Both the position numbers and the translations under genes were made by a program. This document shows, in pieces, positions 33,372 through 39,603 of a DNA stretch of 40,412 nt. Within the stretch, counting starts at the first letter, position 1. Each line of letters opens with the position of its first letter. The DNA is from a virus. The stretch covers positions 1 to 40,412 of the IMG/VR virus record IMGVR_UViG_3300042887_000795; one strand, 5' to 3'. The notes under the pieces were generated by a model that did not search any database, was not told the origin of the DNA, and was given only the letters and a program-made list of their open reading frames with translations.

Positions 33372-33803
33372 ATGCCACGCACCACCAAACTCGACCGCCT
33401 CCGCGCCGAACGCACCAAGGCGCTCGCCATGGTCAAGGCTTGCGAGGACGGCCACCGCCGTGCCGTCGCCGCCCTGCCCGAGACTGCCATGCTGGCCGAC
33501 GCCCGGCGCGAACACGAGGCCGCGTCCATCGCCTACATCCGCGAGCATGAGCGAGCCCAGCGCCGTGCCGAGATCCGCACCGAGTACGAGGTGCGCGAGA
33601 TCGACGAGGACGGGGACGCGATCGACTGCTGGATGTTCTCCTCCCGGGAGGATGCCATCCGCCAAGCGACCCGGCTGCACGGGCGCAGCCCTTCCGATCA
33701 CGCCGTGACCGTCGAGCGCGAGCGTGACGGTGACCGGAAGACCATTTGGCGTCGCGGCTCCGATGCCGCCCTCGAAGCATGGGAGGGCAACGCGACGGCG
33801 TGA
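33372..33803 (+). CDS. Unknown early protein, 143 aa
   Basis: N-terminal helical coiled-coil-like region rich in Arg, Glu and Ala (LDRLRAERTKALAMVKACED, then AAVAALPETA), followed by a beta-type domain (YEVREIDEDGDAIDCWMFSS and VTVERERDGDRKTIWRRGSD). Start is fixed by GAGGAGACACACACC. No family recognised. Confidence 0.65.
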   Translation: MPRTTKLDRLRAERTKALAMVKACEDGHRRAVAALPETAMLADARREHEAASIAYIREHERAQRRAEIRTEYEVREIDEDGDAIDCWMFSSREDAIRQATRLHGRSPSDHAVTVERERDGDRKTIWRRGSDAALEAWEGNATA

Positions 33804-33815
33804 CCCACGCGCAAC

Positions 33816-33866
33816 GCCCCACCTCCCGGCGCGAGCCGGGGGGACGGGGCGGGTCGCGTGACCCGC
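33816..33866 (+). other. Two intergenic hairpins in the plus-strand operon
   Basis: The first has arms CCCGGC and GCCGGG around a GCGA tetraloop (33825-33840), extended by outer GCCCC/GGGGC pairing (33816-33850). The second is GCGGGTC-GCGT-GACCCGC (33849-33866). They fill the longest gap between the early genes before the 196-residue gene. Confidence 0.5.
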
Positions 33867-33892
33867 ATTCACACCTGACCGAGGAGAACGCC

Positions 33893-34483
33893 ATGAAGAC
33901 CGTCCGAATCCGATTCACCACCGACACACAGTTGACGATCGATGCCAGGATCGACCTCTCGTCCGACCGGGGGCACGAGCCCCTGACCCTGACGGTGGCC
34001 GTGTCCGTTTGCGGAGATCCCGTCTGCTGCCTCGACGAGGATCTCGAACACCTCCGCCCGATCTACCGCGCCACGGCATCGACGCTGGTCGCCGCCGCCC
34101 GGGCGCTCGATGACGCCCGCGAACTGTTCAACCACGGCGAGAGCGGCATGGAGGATGGCATCCGCGAGGCGCTGTGGGAGATCGTCCGCAATACCGTCGC
34201 CGGGCTGCTGATGGATCTCGGCGACACCGACGGCATCCGGCTCAAGGGTCGCCAGTTGCTCGGCTGCATCGTCACCGACATCATCAGCGTTCAGGAAACC
34301 GACCACGACAACGCCATCGACACGGGCGCTCTCGTGGCATGGGAGCGCGGGGAACTCGATGACGATCAGACCGCACGGCTGTTCCAGCGCCTGATCGACA
34401 CCGGGACCATCGGGCACCTTCAGGGCTGCTACCAGCGCGAGGCCATGCGCCTCGTCGCCCACGGCACGTGCCGGGGCCGCTGA
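33893..34483 (+). CDS. Early protein with C-terminal DUF7417-like motif, 196 aa
   Basis: The first half is beta-rich (MKTVRIRFTTDTQLTIDARID), with a helical middle (ATASTLVAAARALDDARELF, then IREALWEIVRNTVAGLLMDL). Residues about 155-192 carry ALVAWERGELDDDQTARLFQ and LIDTGTIGHLQGCYQREAMR, the 'GEl......LFQ.LIDTG....LQG.Y.R.A..L' motif found in many phage proteins (DUF7417-like) without known function. Confidence 0.65.
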   Translation: MKTVRIRFTTDTQLTIDARIDLSSDRGHEPLTLTVAVSVCGDPVCCLDEDLEHLRPIYRATASTLVAAARALDDARELFNHGESGMEDGIREALWEIVRNTVAGLLMDLGDTDGIRLKGRQLLGCIVTDIISVQETDHDNAIDTGALVAWERGELDDDQTARLFQRLIDTGTIGHLQGCYQREAMRLVAHGTCRGR

Positions 34484-34510
34484 CACCACACCACACGAGG
34501 AGACCCAGCC

Positions 34511-34699
34511 ATGAAGACCGACACGCACCCCACCTGCGCCCTGTGCCTGCAACGCCTCGAACGCCGCCGGGACGGGCTCGACGCCCGCGCCATCGGCGTG
34601 TGCCAGCCCTGCTACGACGGCACCAGCGACACCGCCCGCAGGCTGCACACCGAGTCCGCCGTCCGCACCATCCGCAAGGCGCGAAGCGTTCGCGCCTGA
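34511..34699 (+). CDS. Mini zinc-ribbon-like protein, 62 aa
   Basis: Two Cys pairs, CALC (residues 9-12) and CQPC (about 31-34), could bind one zinc ion; the remainder is basic (RRLHTESAVRTIRKARSVRA). GAGGAGACCCAGCC precedes the ATG. Possibly a nucleic-acid- or RNA-polymerase-binding early factor; function unknown. Confidence 0.6.
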   Translation: MKTDTHPTCALCLQRLERRRDGLDARAIGVCQPCYDGTSDTARRLHTESAVRTIRKARSVRA

Positions 34700-34724
34700 C
34701 ACACCACACGAGAGGAGACACACC

Positions 34725-34955
34725 ATGAACCCCATCGCACGATCCGAAGCGCAACGCCTGTTGCAGGCCCAGCGCGACTACGCGAAGACCCAAGCGGAGA
34801 TCCGCGCCCGGGTCGATGCCGAGATCGCCCGCCGCGCCGAGCATGACCGCCTGCACCCGCAGCCGGGCATCATCAACTCGTGCCCGCATTGCGGGCGCGA
34901 CTGCGAGCCCGGGGAGTCGCTGTGCGGCGATTCCGATTGCCCCCGTCACGACTGA
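34725..34955 (+). CDS. Mini zinc-ribbon-like protein, 76 aa
   Basis: Helical basic N-terminal part (RSEAQRLLQAQRDYAKTQAE) and a C-terminal zinc-ribbon-like set of Cys: CPHC, then C-x-P-G, C-G and CPRHD near residues 53-74. The second of three consecutive genes with paired Cys. Function unknown. Confidence 0.6.
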   Translation: MNPIARSEAQRLLQAQRDYAKTQAEIRARVDAEIARRAEHDRLHPQPGIINSCPHCGRDCEPGESLCGDSDCPRHD

Positions 34956-34979
34956 CACCACACCACGAGGAGACACACC

Positions 34980-35438
34980 ATGACCGATCACCAGTTCGAG
35001 ATCGAAGTTCGCGTCCAGTTCGCGATCGTCCACCGCGCCACGCTGAAGGACCGCTGCCATGACGGCGCGGCGCTCGAAGCGCGGGCCATCACCCAGCGAC
35101 ACGGGCGCGGCGCAGTCGGCAGCGTGTTCATGCTCGCCGACAACGGGGAGTGGCTCCACGCCTACACCGTGGTCGGCGAGGAGATCGCGCCCGGCCCCGA
35201 CTACGACGCCGTCGAGCGCCTGAACGCGGACGGGCCGCGCTGGTGCGACCATTGCGGGCAGCGCGTGTATCCGCACACGGCGCGGTTCGTGCCATCGCTG
35301 CGGGTGCCGATCGACTCCGCGAACGCGGGCGAGAGCGCCATGCTCTGCCGCAAGTGCCATGCAACCCACGAGGAAGGCGGCACGTTGCTCGCCGACCGCG
35401 ACCCCATCACGGGAGCCGAGTACGGCTCGCTCACCTGA
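34980..35438 (+). CDS. Early protein with Cys-pair domain, 152 aa
   Basis: Beta-rich N-terminal section (HQFEIEVRVQFAIVHRATLK, then GSVFMLADNGEWLHAYTVVG) followed by CDHC (about 89-92) and CRKCHATH (about 122-129), which could form a zinc site. Start at 34980 has GAGGAGACACACC. No family is recognised; third of the Cys-pair genes. Confidence 0.6.
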   Translation: MTDHQFEIEVRVQFAIVHRATLKDRCHDGAALEARAITQRHGRGAVGSVFMLADNGEWLHAYTVVGEEIAPGPDYDAVERLNADGPRWCDHCGQRVYPHTARFVPSLRVPIDSANAGESAMLCRKCHATHEEGGTLLADRDPITGAEYGSLT

Positions 35439-35464
35439 CCCAACACACTCACGAGGAGAACGCC

Positions 35465-35920
35465 ATGAAGACCATCACGATCAAGACCGCCAACGCCTGC
35501 CACCCGCTCGCACCCGCCGTGCTTCGCCAACTGGGCGGGGGGAGGGAGGCGATCAGCGCCGCCCTCGACGCCGCCAAGCACGGTGCCGACGCCGGGTTCC
35601 CCGGGTTCACCTACTGCGCCGACACCACGGCATTCGCCATTCGCAACCGCCTGAACATCGGCTACTCGCTGGCCCAGCAGGCGGAGGAACTCGGCGAGGA
35701 CGGCCCGGTGTCGCTGGTGCGCGAGTTCCGGTGCCTGAACGACCTCTCCAAGACCGACCGCCTGCCGTCCGAGCGGGCGATCGCACTCGCCATCTACGGC
35801 GGGCGCATCCGCCCCGGCGACGACGACCTCGCCGACGAGGTGGGCTACATCCTCAACGCCATCGCATGGTGGGCGCTCGAAGAGGTCGGTCGCGCCATCG
35901 AGGCGGAGGCGGAGCGATGA
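35465..35920 (+). CDS. DUF7222-like early protein, 151 aa
   Basis: Contains AISAALDAAKHGADAGFPGF followed by TYCADTTAFAIRNRLNIGY, LAQQAEELGEDGPVSLVREF and a C-terminal helix (YILNAIAWWALEEVGRAI). The 'HGAD.GF.GF.Y..DT..F...NR..I' signature is one I associate with a phage family called DUF7222, with no known function. GAGGAGAACGCC precedes the ATG. Confidence 0.65.
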   Translation: MKTITIKTANACHPLAPAVLRQLGGGREAISAALDAAKHGADAGFPGFTYCADTTAFAIRNRLNIGYSLAQQAEELGEDGPVSLVREFRCLNDLSKTDRLPSERAIALAIYGGRIRPGDDDLADEVGYILNAIAWWALEEVGRAIEAEAER

Positions 35921-36015
35921 GCCGCCTCGCACTCGCCGTCACGCTTTCGTTTCACTTCGCCCGGCTCGCCCGGGTCCGCACCACACGCGGCAGCAGCCGC
36001 AGGAGACACTCGTGA
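35917..36015 (+). CDS. Possible 32-residue basic peptide
   Basis: ATGA overlap with the preceding stop; encodes MSRLALAVTLSFHFARLARV and a basic tail. It could be a bridge peptide that couples translation to the next gene, or chance. Ends by overlapping the start of the secreted protein gene (GTGA). Confidence 0.3.
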   Translation: MSRLALAVTLSFHFARLARVRTTRGSSRRRHS

Positions 36016-36386
36016 AGTACCTCGTTTCGTTCGTTTCGCTCGCCCTCGTCGCCGCCCCGTCGGCGGCGCAGGATCTCGCCATCCCCGTCGGCAGCACGTG
36101 GTTCGTGAATGGCAAGCCCGTGTCGGACTTCGGCTGGTTCGTCATGTGGCCGGGCGGGGCGGTCAACCGCTACCCGGGCGGGATGATCGGCGGGCACGGG
36201 CTCGACACGGTCCCGGGCATCCTGCCGGGCAACCCGTGGGGGCTGGCCCCCGTTTCCCCAGCAGCGGCCCTAGGATCGCCTAGGATCGATCCGCAGCCGT
36301 GGTACGGGCCTCCGGCCATCGCCGAGCCCCTGACGCGCTGGAACGGTCCTAGCGCCTTTGACGCGAGCCTCTCGTGGCGGTGGTGA
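36012..36386 (+). CDS. Secreted small protein with Sec signal peptide, 124 aa
   Basis: Starts at GTG 36012 (AGGAGACACTC upstream). Residues 1-20 (MKYLVSFVSLALVAAPSAAQ) form a signal peptide with an AXA cleavage site. The mature part is Gly/Pro/Trp-rich (FVNGKPVSDFGWFVMWPGG, then MIGGHGLDTVPGILPGNPWG) with no recognised motif. An exported early phage protein might act at the cell surface or envelope, e.g. against superinfection (inference). Last gene of the operon. Confidence 0.6.
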   Translation: MKYLVSFVSLALVAAPSAAQDLAIPVGSTWFVNGKPVSDFGWFVMWPGGAVNRYPGGMIGGHGLDTVPGILPGNPWGLAPVSPAAALGSPRIDPQPWYGPPAIAEPLTRWNGPSAFDASLSWRW

Positions 36387-36417
36387 CCCGGTCACCCGTC
36401 CGATCCAACCTCCTCGG

Positions 36418-36490
36418 GCCGTAAGTCCCTACGACGGGATCCCTTACGGCAGGCAGCGCCCGGTGTCATGGCCGGGCGTTGCTGTTTCTA
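36418..36490 (+). terminator. Tandem hairpins/terminator after the plus-strand operon
   Basis: First hairpin: GCCGTAAG (36418-36425) and CTTACGGC (36443-36450) with an inner TCCC/GGGA pairing. Second: CAGCGCCCGG / CCGGGCGTTG (36454-36481), 10 bp including one G-U pair, followed by CTGTTTCT. The second is a plausible intrinsic terminator for the plus-strand operon; it lies between converging genes (the nuclease gene ends at 36538). Confidence 0.6.
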
Positions 36491-36537
36491 TGCCCGGACG
36501 CGACCGGGGCTCGCGCCCATAGCCACGAGGCACCGGG

Positions 36538-36954
36538 CTAGAAGACCTTGAACGCCTCGACCGGGATCAGCGCCACGCGCTCGATGTCGGCGGGGTCGTT
36601 TCGGTCCCGGCGGCCCCCGGCGGCCACCTCGTGGGGGGCGTCGGCAAGGTTCACCCAGCCCCGGGCATCGGACCACGAGACGAGGAGGATGGGTGCGATG
36701 GTCCGGGCGGACGCCTCGGCGAGCATGGCCTCGACCTTCGCGTGGCTGATGAGGTAGGTGGGGTAGGCGTTGATGCCGTTCGTGCGGCACTTCACCTCGA
36801 CGATCGCGACCACGTCGCCGTCGAGGGTGGCCTCGAAGTCCCAGTTGCAGAGCGGCGGGCACTCGTGGGCTTGGCACCCGTAGGACTGGCAGAACCAGCC
36901 CATGACGGTGCGCTGCCTGTTCCGGTCCTCGGCTCGTTCGTAGGTGGGTCGCAT
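36538..36954 (-). CDS. Small PD-(D/E)XK nuclease-like protein, 138 aa
   Basis: Contains WDFEATLDGDVVAIVEVKCRT: D39, E53 and K55 form a PD-(D/E)-x-K core, as in VRR-NUC, Holliday-junction-resolvase-like and restriction nucleases. Four Cys (22, 27, 32, 36) just before it may bind a zinc ion or an Fe-S cluster. Start at 36954 is preferred because the ATG at 36999 has no ribosome-binding site; it sits 5 bases below a 9-bp inverted repeat (36960-36989). Next to RusA, it belongs to the recombination or end-processing set. Confidence 0.65.
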   Translation of the reverse strand: MRPTYERAEDRNRQRTVMGWFCQSYGCQAHECPPLCNWDFEATLDGDVVAIVEVKCRTNGINAYPTYLISHAKVEAMLAEASARTIAPILLVSWSDARGWVNLADAPHEVAAGGRRDRNDPADIERVALIPVEAFKVF

Positions 36955-36959
36955 GGAAA

Positions 36960-36989
36960 GGGATCCCGACGGCCAAACGCCGGGATCCC
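36960..36989 (-). other. 9-bp inverted repeat before the nuclease gene
   Basis: GGGATCCCG and CGGGATCCC enclose a 12-base loop. On the minus strand the hairpin is followed by TTTCC and then the ATG. It may be a terminator for the RusA gene or a structure that blocks the start codon region. Each arm contains the palindrome GGGATCCC. Confidence 0.45.
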
Positions 36990-37011
36990 ATAGGCCCACG
37001 CTTCGGGTGCG

Positions 37012-37404
37012 TCAGTCACCGTGGCGTGGTTCGGCGGGCATCGTACTGGCCTCGATCTCCAGTAGCCCGCGCTTCTCGCCGGGCGGCAGCACCGAGATCT
37101 CGACGCACCGCACGACGGCATCGTCCTTCCACCACCCGGCGTCGGTGAGGCCGTCGATGTAACTCTTGCAGCGCGAGAGGGCGTTGTCGCAGTCGAGGAG
37201 GCGGCGGGTCGGGCAATGCCAGCGAATGACCAGCCGCACGGCGTCGAGCGGCTCGCCACGAGGCACCGCCTGCGCGGCGATGAACGCGGTCATGCGGTCG
37301 GCGTTCGCGGCGCGGTGGCGCACGACCCAATGCCCCCGCGAGTTCGCGCCCTTCAAGGCCGGAAGCGGCAGTTCAACGCGAAGGCGGCTGGTACTCGTCG
37401 CCAT
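37012..37404 (-). CDS. rusA: RusA-family Holliday junction resolvase, 130 aa
   Basis: Contains the RusA signature: LPLPALKGANSRGHW near the N terminus, then DCDNALSRCKSYIDGLTDAG and WWKDDAVV (D71, D73, N74, K80, D94/D95), matching the metal-binding Asp and catalytic residues of E. coli RusA. It resolves branched DNA produced during phage recombination or before packaging. It overlaps the preceding gene by 32 bases. Confidence 0.9.
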   Translation of the reverse strand: MATSTSRLRVELPLPALKGANSRGHWVVRHRAANADRMTAFIAAQAVPRGEPLDAVRLVIRWHCPTRRLLDCDNALSRCKSYIDGLTDAGWWKDDAVVRCVEISVLPPGEKRGLLEIEASTMPAEPRHGD

Positions 37405-37657
37405 TTGCGATCCGCTCCATCGCCTGCTTCATGTGCTGGTGGAGTTTGGCGACGTTGCGCTTCGCGACCGGGCCGCAGGCTTCGAGCCCGCCGAGGTACT
37501 GCAACTTGAACATGACGTAAGTCGCGAGTTCGTCGAGGCTTGACGCGGCGAGCGCGTGCGCCGACTCCCTCGCGATCGACTTGTCGAGTTGGTTCTTGAG
37601 GTGCCGCGCATACGCCTGCGGCCCCATCACCGCCATCGTTTCCTGTGTGGTGTCCAT
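37373..37657 (-). CDS. Small protein preceding RusA, 94 aa
   Basis: Helical: TQETMAVMGPQAYARHLKNQ, then ALAASSLDELATYVMFKLQY, then ACGPVAKRNVAKLHQHMKQA. First gene of the operon that includes RusA and the small nuclease; AAGGAG lies upstream of ATG 37657, and operator 3 sits 21-40 bases before the start. Function unknown. Confidence 0.6.
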   Translation of the reverse strand: MDTTQETMAVMGPQAYARHLKNQLDKSIARESAHALAASSLDELATYVMFKLQYLGGLEACGPVAKRNVAKLHQHMKQAMERIANGDEYQPPSR

Positions 37658-37678
37658 GACCCTTCTCCTTGGCATGAA

Positions 37679-37698
37679 GTGTGGTGATTGTACCACCT
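37679..37698. promoter_or_regulatory. Operator-like dyad 3 (RusA operon)
   Basis: GTGTGGTGATTGTACCACCT matches dyad 1 in 15 of 20 positions. On the minus strand a -10-like TACAAT (37692-37687) lies within it, so a bound protein would block the promoter directly. It sits between the intrinsic terminator (37701-37731) and the first gene of this operon. Confidence 0.5.
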
Positions 37699-37700
37699 CG

Positions 37701-37731
37701 AAAAAGAAATCGCCCCGCCTTGCGACGGGGC
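37701..37731 (-). terminator. Intrinsic terminator ending the upstream minus-strand transcript
   Basis: On the minus strand GCCCCG-TCGCAAGG-CGGGGC (37731-37712) is followed by GATTTCTTTTT, a classical stem plus U-rich tail. It closes transcription from the recombination operon or the small RNA candidate just before the RusA operon. Confidence 0.75.
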
Positions 37732-37782
37732 TTGCGTTTGCACTCGGCTGGCGGCTAGAGTGCTGGTTCCTCAACCAAACGC
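37701..37782 (-). ncRNA. Candidate structured small RNA with three-way junction and terminator
   Basis: On the minus strand, bases 37782-37734 fold as GCGTTT/AAACGC closing a junction with two hairpins: GGTT-GAGG-AACC, and GCACTC-12 nt-GAGTGC. The intrinsic terminator hairpin and its U-tract (37731-37701) follow without a break. A -10-like TATGAT at 37794-37789 would put the transcript start at about 37782, exactly at the first base of the junction; no good -35 is visible. No family recognised. A DNA cruciform (origin or recombination site) is the main alternative. Confidence 0.45.
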
Positions 37783-38061
37783 GCTCGCATCATAGCGCAC
37801 GAGCCTCGCGGGGCGATGATGCCGCAGACGATCCCGGCGCGGTAGGGGATCAGGGTGATAGACGCAGGTGCTGACCCTACCCTGCGCCAGTCCTTCGGAC
37901 TGCGCTCCTCGACGATGGCAGCGGCTGGTTGACCCCCAGCGAAATGGTGAGAATCGTCGCAACGGGAAACCTCGCATGGCTCCGGCCGGGCTGAGAATCC
38001 TGAGACCTCGGATGCCCGGGGTCTCGGTGTTCCTGCACCCACCAGCCGAACTGGAAGCGAG
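37733..38061. other. Non-coding region, 330 bases
   Basis: The only long gap without a credible gene in an otherwise tightly overlapping genome. It contains the three-way-junction RNA candidate (37734-37782) and further hairpins: CAGTCC-TTC-GGACTG (near 37890), CGCAGG with CCTGCG (about 37865-37888), and GAGACCTCGG-ATGC-CCGGGGTCTC (38002-38025, 10 bp with one G-U pair). Open frames here have no ribosome-binding site or composition bias that I trust. Confidence 0.6.
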
Positions 38062-38505
38062 TCAGGCACGGCGGGGGTGCTTCCGGCAGTAGTCGATGGC
38101 CGAGGCAAGCGCCTTCGGGGTGACGAGTGCCATGTCAAACCTCCTCCTCACCGCCTGAATCTCCTCCGCGCTCGCTTCCGCCACCGTCTTCTCCGCCCAG
38201 CGTTGAAACTCCTCCTCCTCCGCCTGTGATGGGCCTTGGACGGACACGAACCGTGCCTCCGGCGGACGGCCGACGGCAGGGCGGAGGTGGGTGGTGCGCT
38301 CGCAATACTCCGCATGGATCCGGGTCAGGTCGGGCACGGCCTGACGCACGAGGCGGTGTCCCTCGATGATGGTGCGGAGGATGTCCTGATGGAGCGATCC
38401 CCACCGCTCGTTGAGGATCCTCCCCTCCGCATCGGACGGCTTCCACTTCGGCCACAGCGCCGCCATCAGGCGCTTGTTGTCGTTCCATGTCGGCTTGTCA
38501 TCCAT
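38062..38505 (-). CDS. Unknown helical protein, 147 aa
   Basis: Starts MDDKPTWNDNKRLMAALWPK and is helical, with SLHQDILRTIIEGHRLVRQA, an acidic run (EEEEFQRWAEK) and a C-terminal helix ending HPRRA. ATG 38505 overlaps the upstream stop by 8 bases. Last gene of the recombination operon before the non-coding gap. Possibly a helicase-loader or anti-host protein; no family recognised. Confidence 0.6.
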   Translation of the reverse strand: MDDKPTWNDNKRLMAALWPKWKPSDAEGRILNERWGSLHQDILRTIIEGHRLVRQAVPDLTRIHAEYCERTTHLRPAVGRPPEARFVSVQGPSQAEEEEFQRWAEKTVAEASAEEIQAVRRRFDMALVTPKALASAIDYCRKHPRRA

Positions 38506-38770
38506 CGCCCATCGCCTCCTCGATCATGTCGATCCTCATCCGGTTCACCCACAGGGGAGTCGCCTCCCCGACGTACGCGCCGACCACGTTGAACTCCATG
38601 TGTTCGGTCGCCTCCTCCTCGGTCATCTTGTCCCGGCGCATGAAGTGCTTCACGGCCTTGTCGTAGTCGTAGACGGCACGGACATGGCCGCTCCACTCCC
38701 GCGTCAGGCCGATGAATGCGCGGTCGAGCCCCATCACGAGCATGATTTGCTTCTGTTCCTTCGCCATCAT
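38498..38770 (-). CDS. Conserved-type phage protein (DFNV.GAYVGE motif), 90 aa
   Basis: Contains MGLDRAFIGLTREWSGHVRA, YDYDKAVKHFMRRDKMTEEE and EFNVVGAYVGEATPLWV. I know this 'LD.A..G......vA.YD..k....m..dgM..eEA.e...FNv.GAYvGe.TP' pattern from many phages, function unknown. ATG 38770 overlaps the previous stop (ATGA). Confidence 0.65.
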   Translation of the reverse strand: MMAKEQKQIMLVMGLDRAFIGLTREWSGHVRAVYDYDKAVKHFMRRDKMTEEEATEHMEFNVVGAYVGEATPLWVNRMRIDMIEEAMGDG

Positions 38771-39048
38771 CCTTCTCCCGAGTAGAGGGTGCGTTCCAGT
38801 TCCGCGAATCCCATGCTCGGCATCCGCTTCACGAGCCAACGATACTTCTCCTGCATCCGGTTCAGGCGGTCGCAGACGAGCCAAGCGTTGTGGCGGCAGT
38901 CGAGGTCGAACTGCTCCTGTTCCGATTCCTGATCGCTGTAGCGCACGAGGTGCCGGACCACGTCGCCCGGCAGCGCCGCGTACTCGGTGACGGTCCAGCG
39001 CGGCAGCGTGAAGCCCTGCTCGTCCGCGTGTCGGTCATAGTTTGTCAC
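38767..39048 (-). CDS. Unknown small protein, 93 aa
   Basis: GTG start at 39048 with AAAGGAC upstream is preferred; it lies within the end of the preceding gene. Sequence begins TNYDRHADEQGFTLPRWTVT, with a helical acidic and basic C-terminal half (CRHNAWLVCDRLNRMQEKYR, then MPSMGFAELERTLYSGEG). No family recognised. Confidence 0.55.
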   Translation of the reverse strand: MTNYDRHADEQGFTLPRWTVTEYAALPGDVVRHLVRYSDQESEQEQFDLDCRHNAWLVCDRLNRMQEKYRWLVKRMPSMGFAELERTLYSGEG

Positions 39049-39253
39049 AGAAGTCCTTTCTGTCCCAGCAGTCCCAGCCGCGATCCTCGGCGCACTCACG
39101 CGGCGGCTGCGTCGATGCGTAGCACACCTCGCGCCGTGCCGCATCGCGCTCGGCGGTGAGGGTCTCGATGGTGTCGGCGGCTGCACGCATCAGCGCCGCG
39201 TCGAGACCTCCCGTCTCGCGCAGCCGCTTCACGATGTGTTCCATGTGTGTCAT
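39035..39253 (-). CDS. Small protein with C-terminal RGWDCW motif, 72 aa
   Basis: An N-terminal helix (MEHIVKRLRETGGLDAALMR) and coiled-coil segment (ADTIETLTAERDAARREVCY), then PRECAEDRGWDCWDRKDFC. The 'R.EVC........A..RGWDCF' end is common in small phage proteins. The ATG overlaps the upstream stop (ATGA) and has GCAGGAGG before it. Confidence 0.6.
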   Translation of the reverse strand: MTHMEHIVKRLRETGGLDAALMRAAADTIETLTAERDAARREVCYASTQPPRECAEDRGWDCWDRKDFCDKL

Positions 39254-39603
39254 GCCAGCACCTCCTGCACGGGGTCGGAGACGAGCCAGTCGCACAGCGC
39301 CTTCGAGATGGTGGCTGGCTGCGTCCACGCATCGTCGCGCTCGCACACGATCGAGAACCTCGCCTTGCGCTTGCCTCGCACGACCTCGATGAAAACCACC
39401 TTGCGCTCGCCGTCCGGCAAATCTTCGAGCGCAGGCTGCACCTGTCTCGCGTGGACCATGCCGATGTCGAACGCGGCGATCACGAGTTCCGCCTCCAGCA
39501 GCGCCGACTCGTGCGTCGCCTTGAAGGCGATCACGACGCTCGTCAACTTCTTCCCGTCGCGCCAATGCTGGAAGTCGATCGACCACTTGGGCCTGCGTCT
39601 CAT
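39250..39603 (-). CDS. Unknown protein, 117 aa
   Basis: Beta/alpha mix starting MRRRPKWSIDFQHWRDGKKL, with AFDIGMVHARQVQPALEDLP and GERKVVFIEVVRGKRKARFS, then a C-terminal helix region (PATISKALCDWLVSDPVQEV). ATG 39603 overlaps the upstream stop (ATGA) with GGGAGG upstream. No family recognised. Confidence 0.6.
   Translation of the reverse strand: MRRRPKWSIDFQHWRDGKKLTSVVIAFKATHESALLEAELVIAAFDIGMVHARQVQPALEDLPDGERKVVFIEVVRGKRKARFSIVCERDDAWTQPATISKALCDWLVSDPVQEVLA

Larger units (their letters stand above)
32639..35467 (+). repeat. Recurrent A/C-rich leader and GAGGAG element before plus-strand genes
   Basis: Almost every junction of this operon has the same layout: stop codon, a tract using mostly A and C (ACACCACACCAC), GAGGAG(A), a short ACACACC spacer, then ATG. 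Good copies are at 33336-33374, 34481-34513, 34697-34727 and 34953-34982; shorter or altered ones are at 32639-32675, 32835-32871, 33871-33895 and 35436-35467. The minus-strand genes lack it. The CACCACA portion equals one half of the operator dyad. Confidence 0.7.

Noticed and set aside
37734-37782. A tRNA in the non-coding gap
   Set aside because: The three-way junction has no T-arm, no GTTCRA-type loop and no acceptor stem of 7 bp with CCA; it is not a tRNA.
37755-38138. A 127-residue minus-strand frame through the non-coding gap
   Set aside because: No ribosome-binding site, overlaps the end of the 147-residue gene, low-complexity Pro/Arg N terminus, and covers conserved-looking hairpins; I treat the gap as non-coding.
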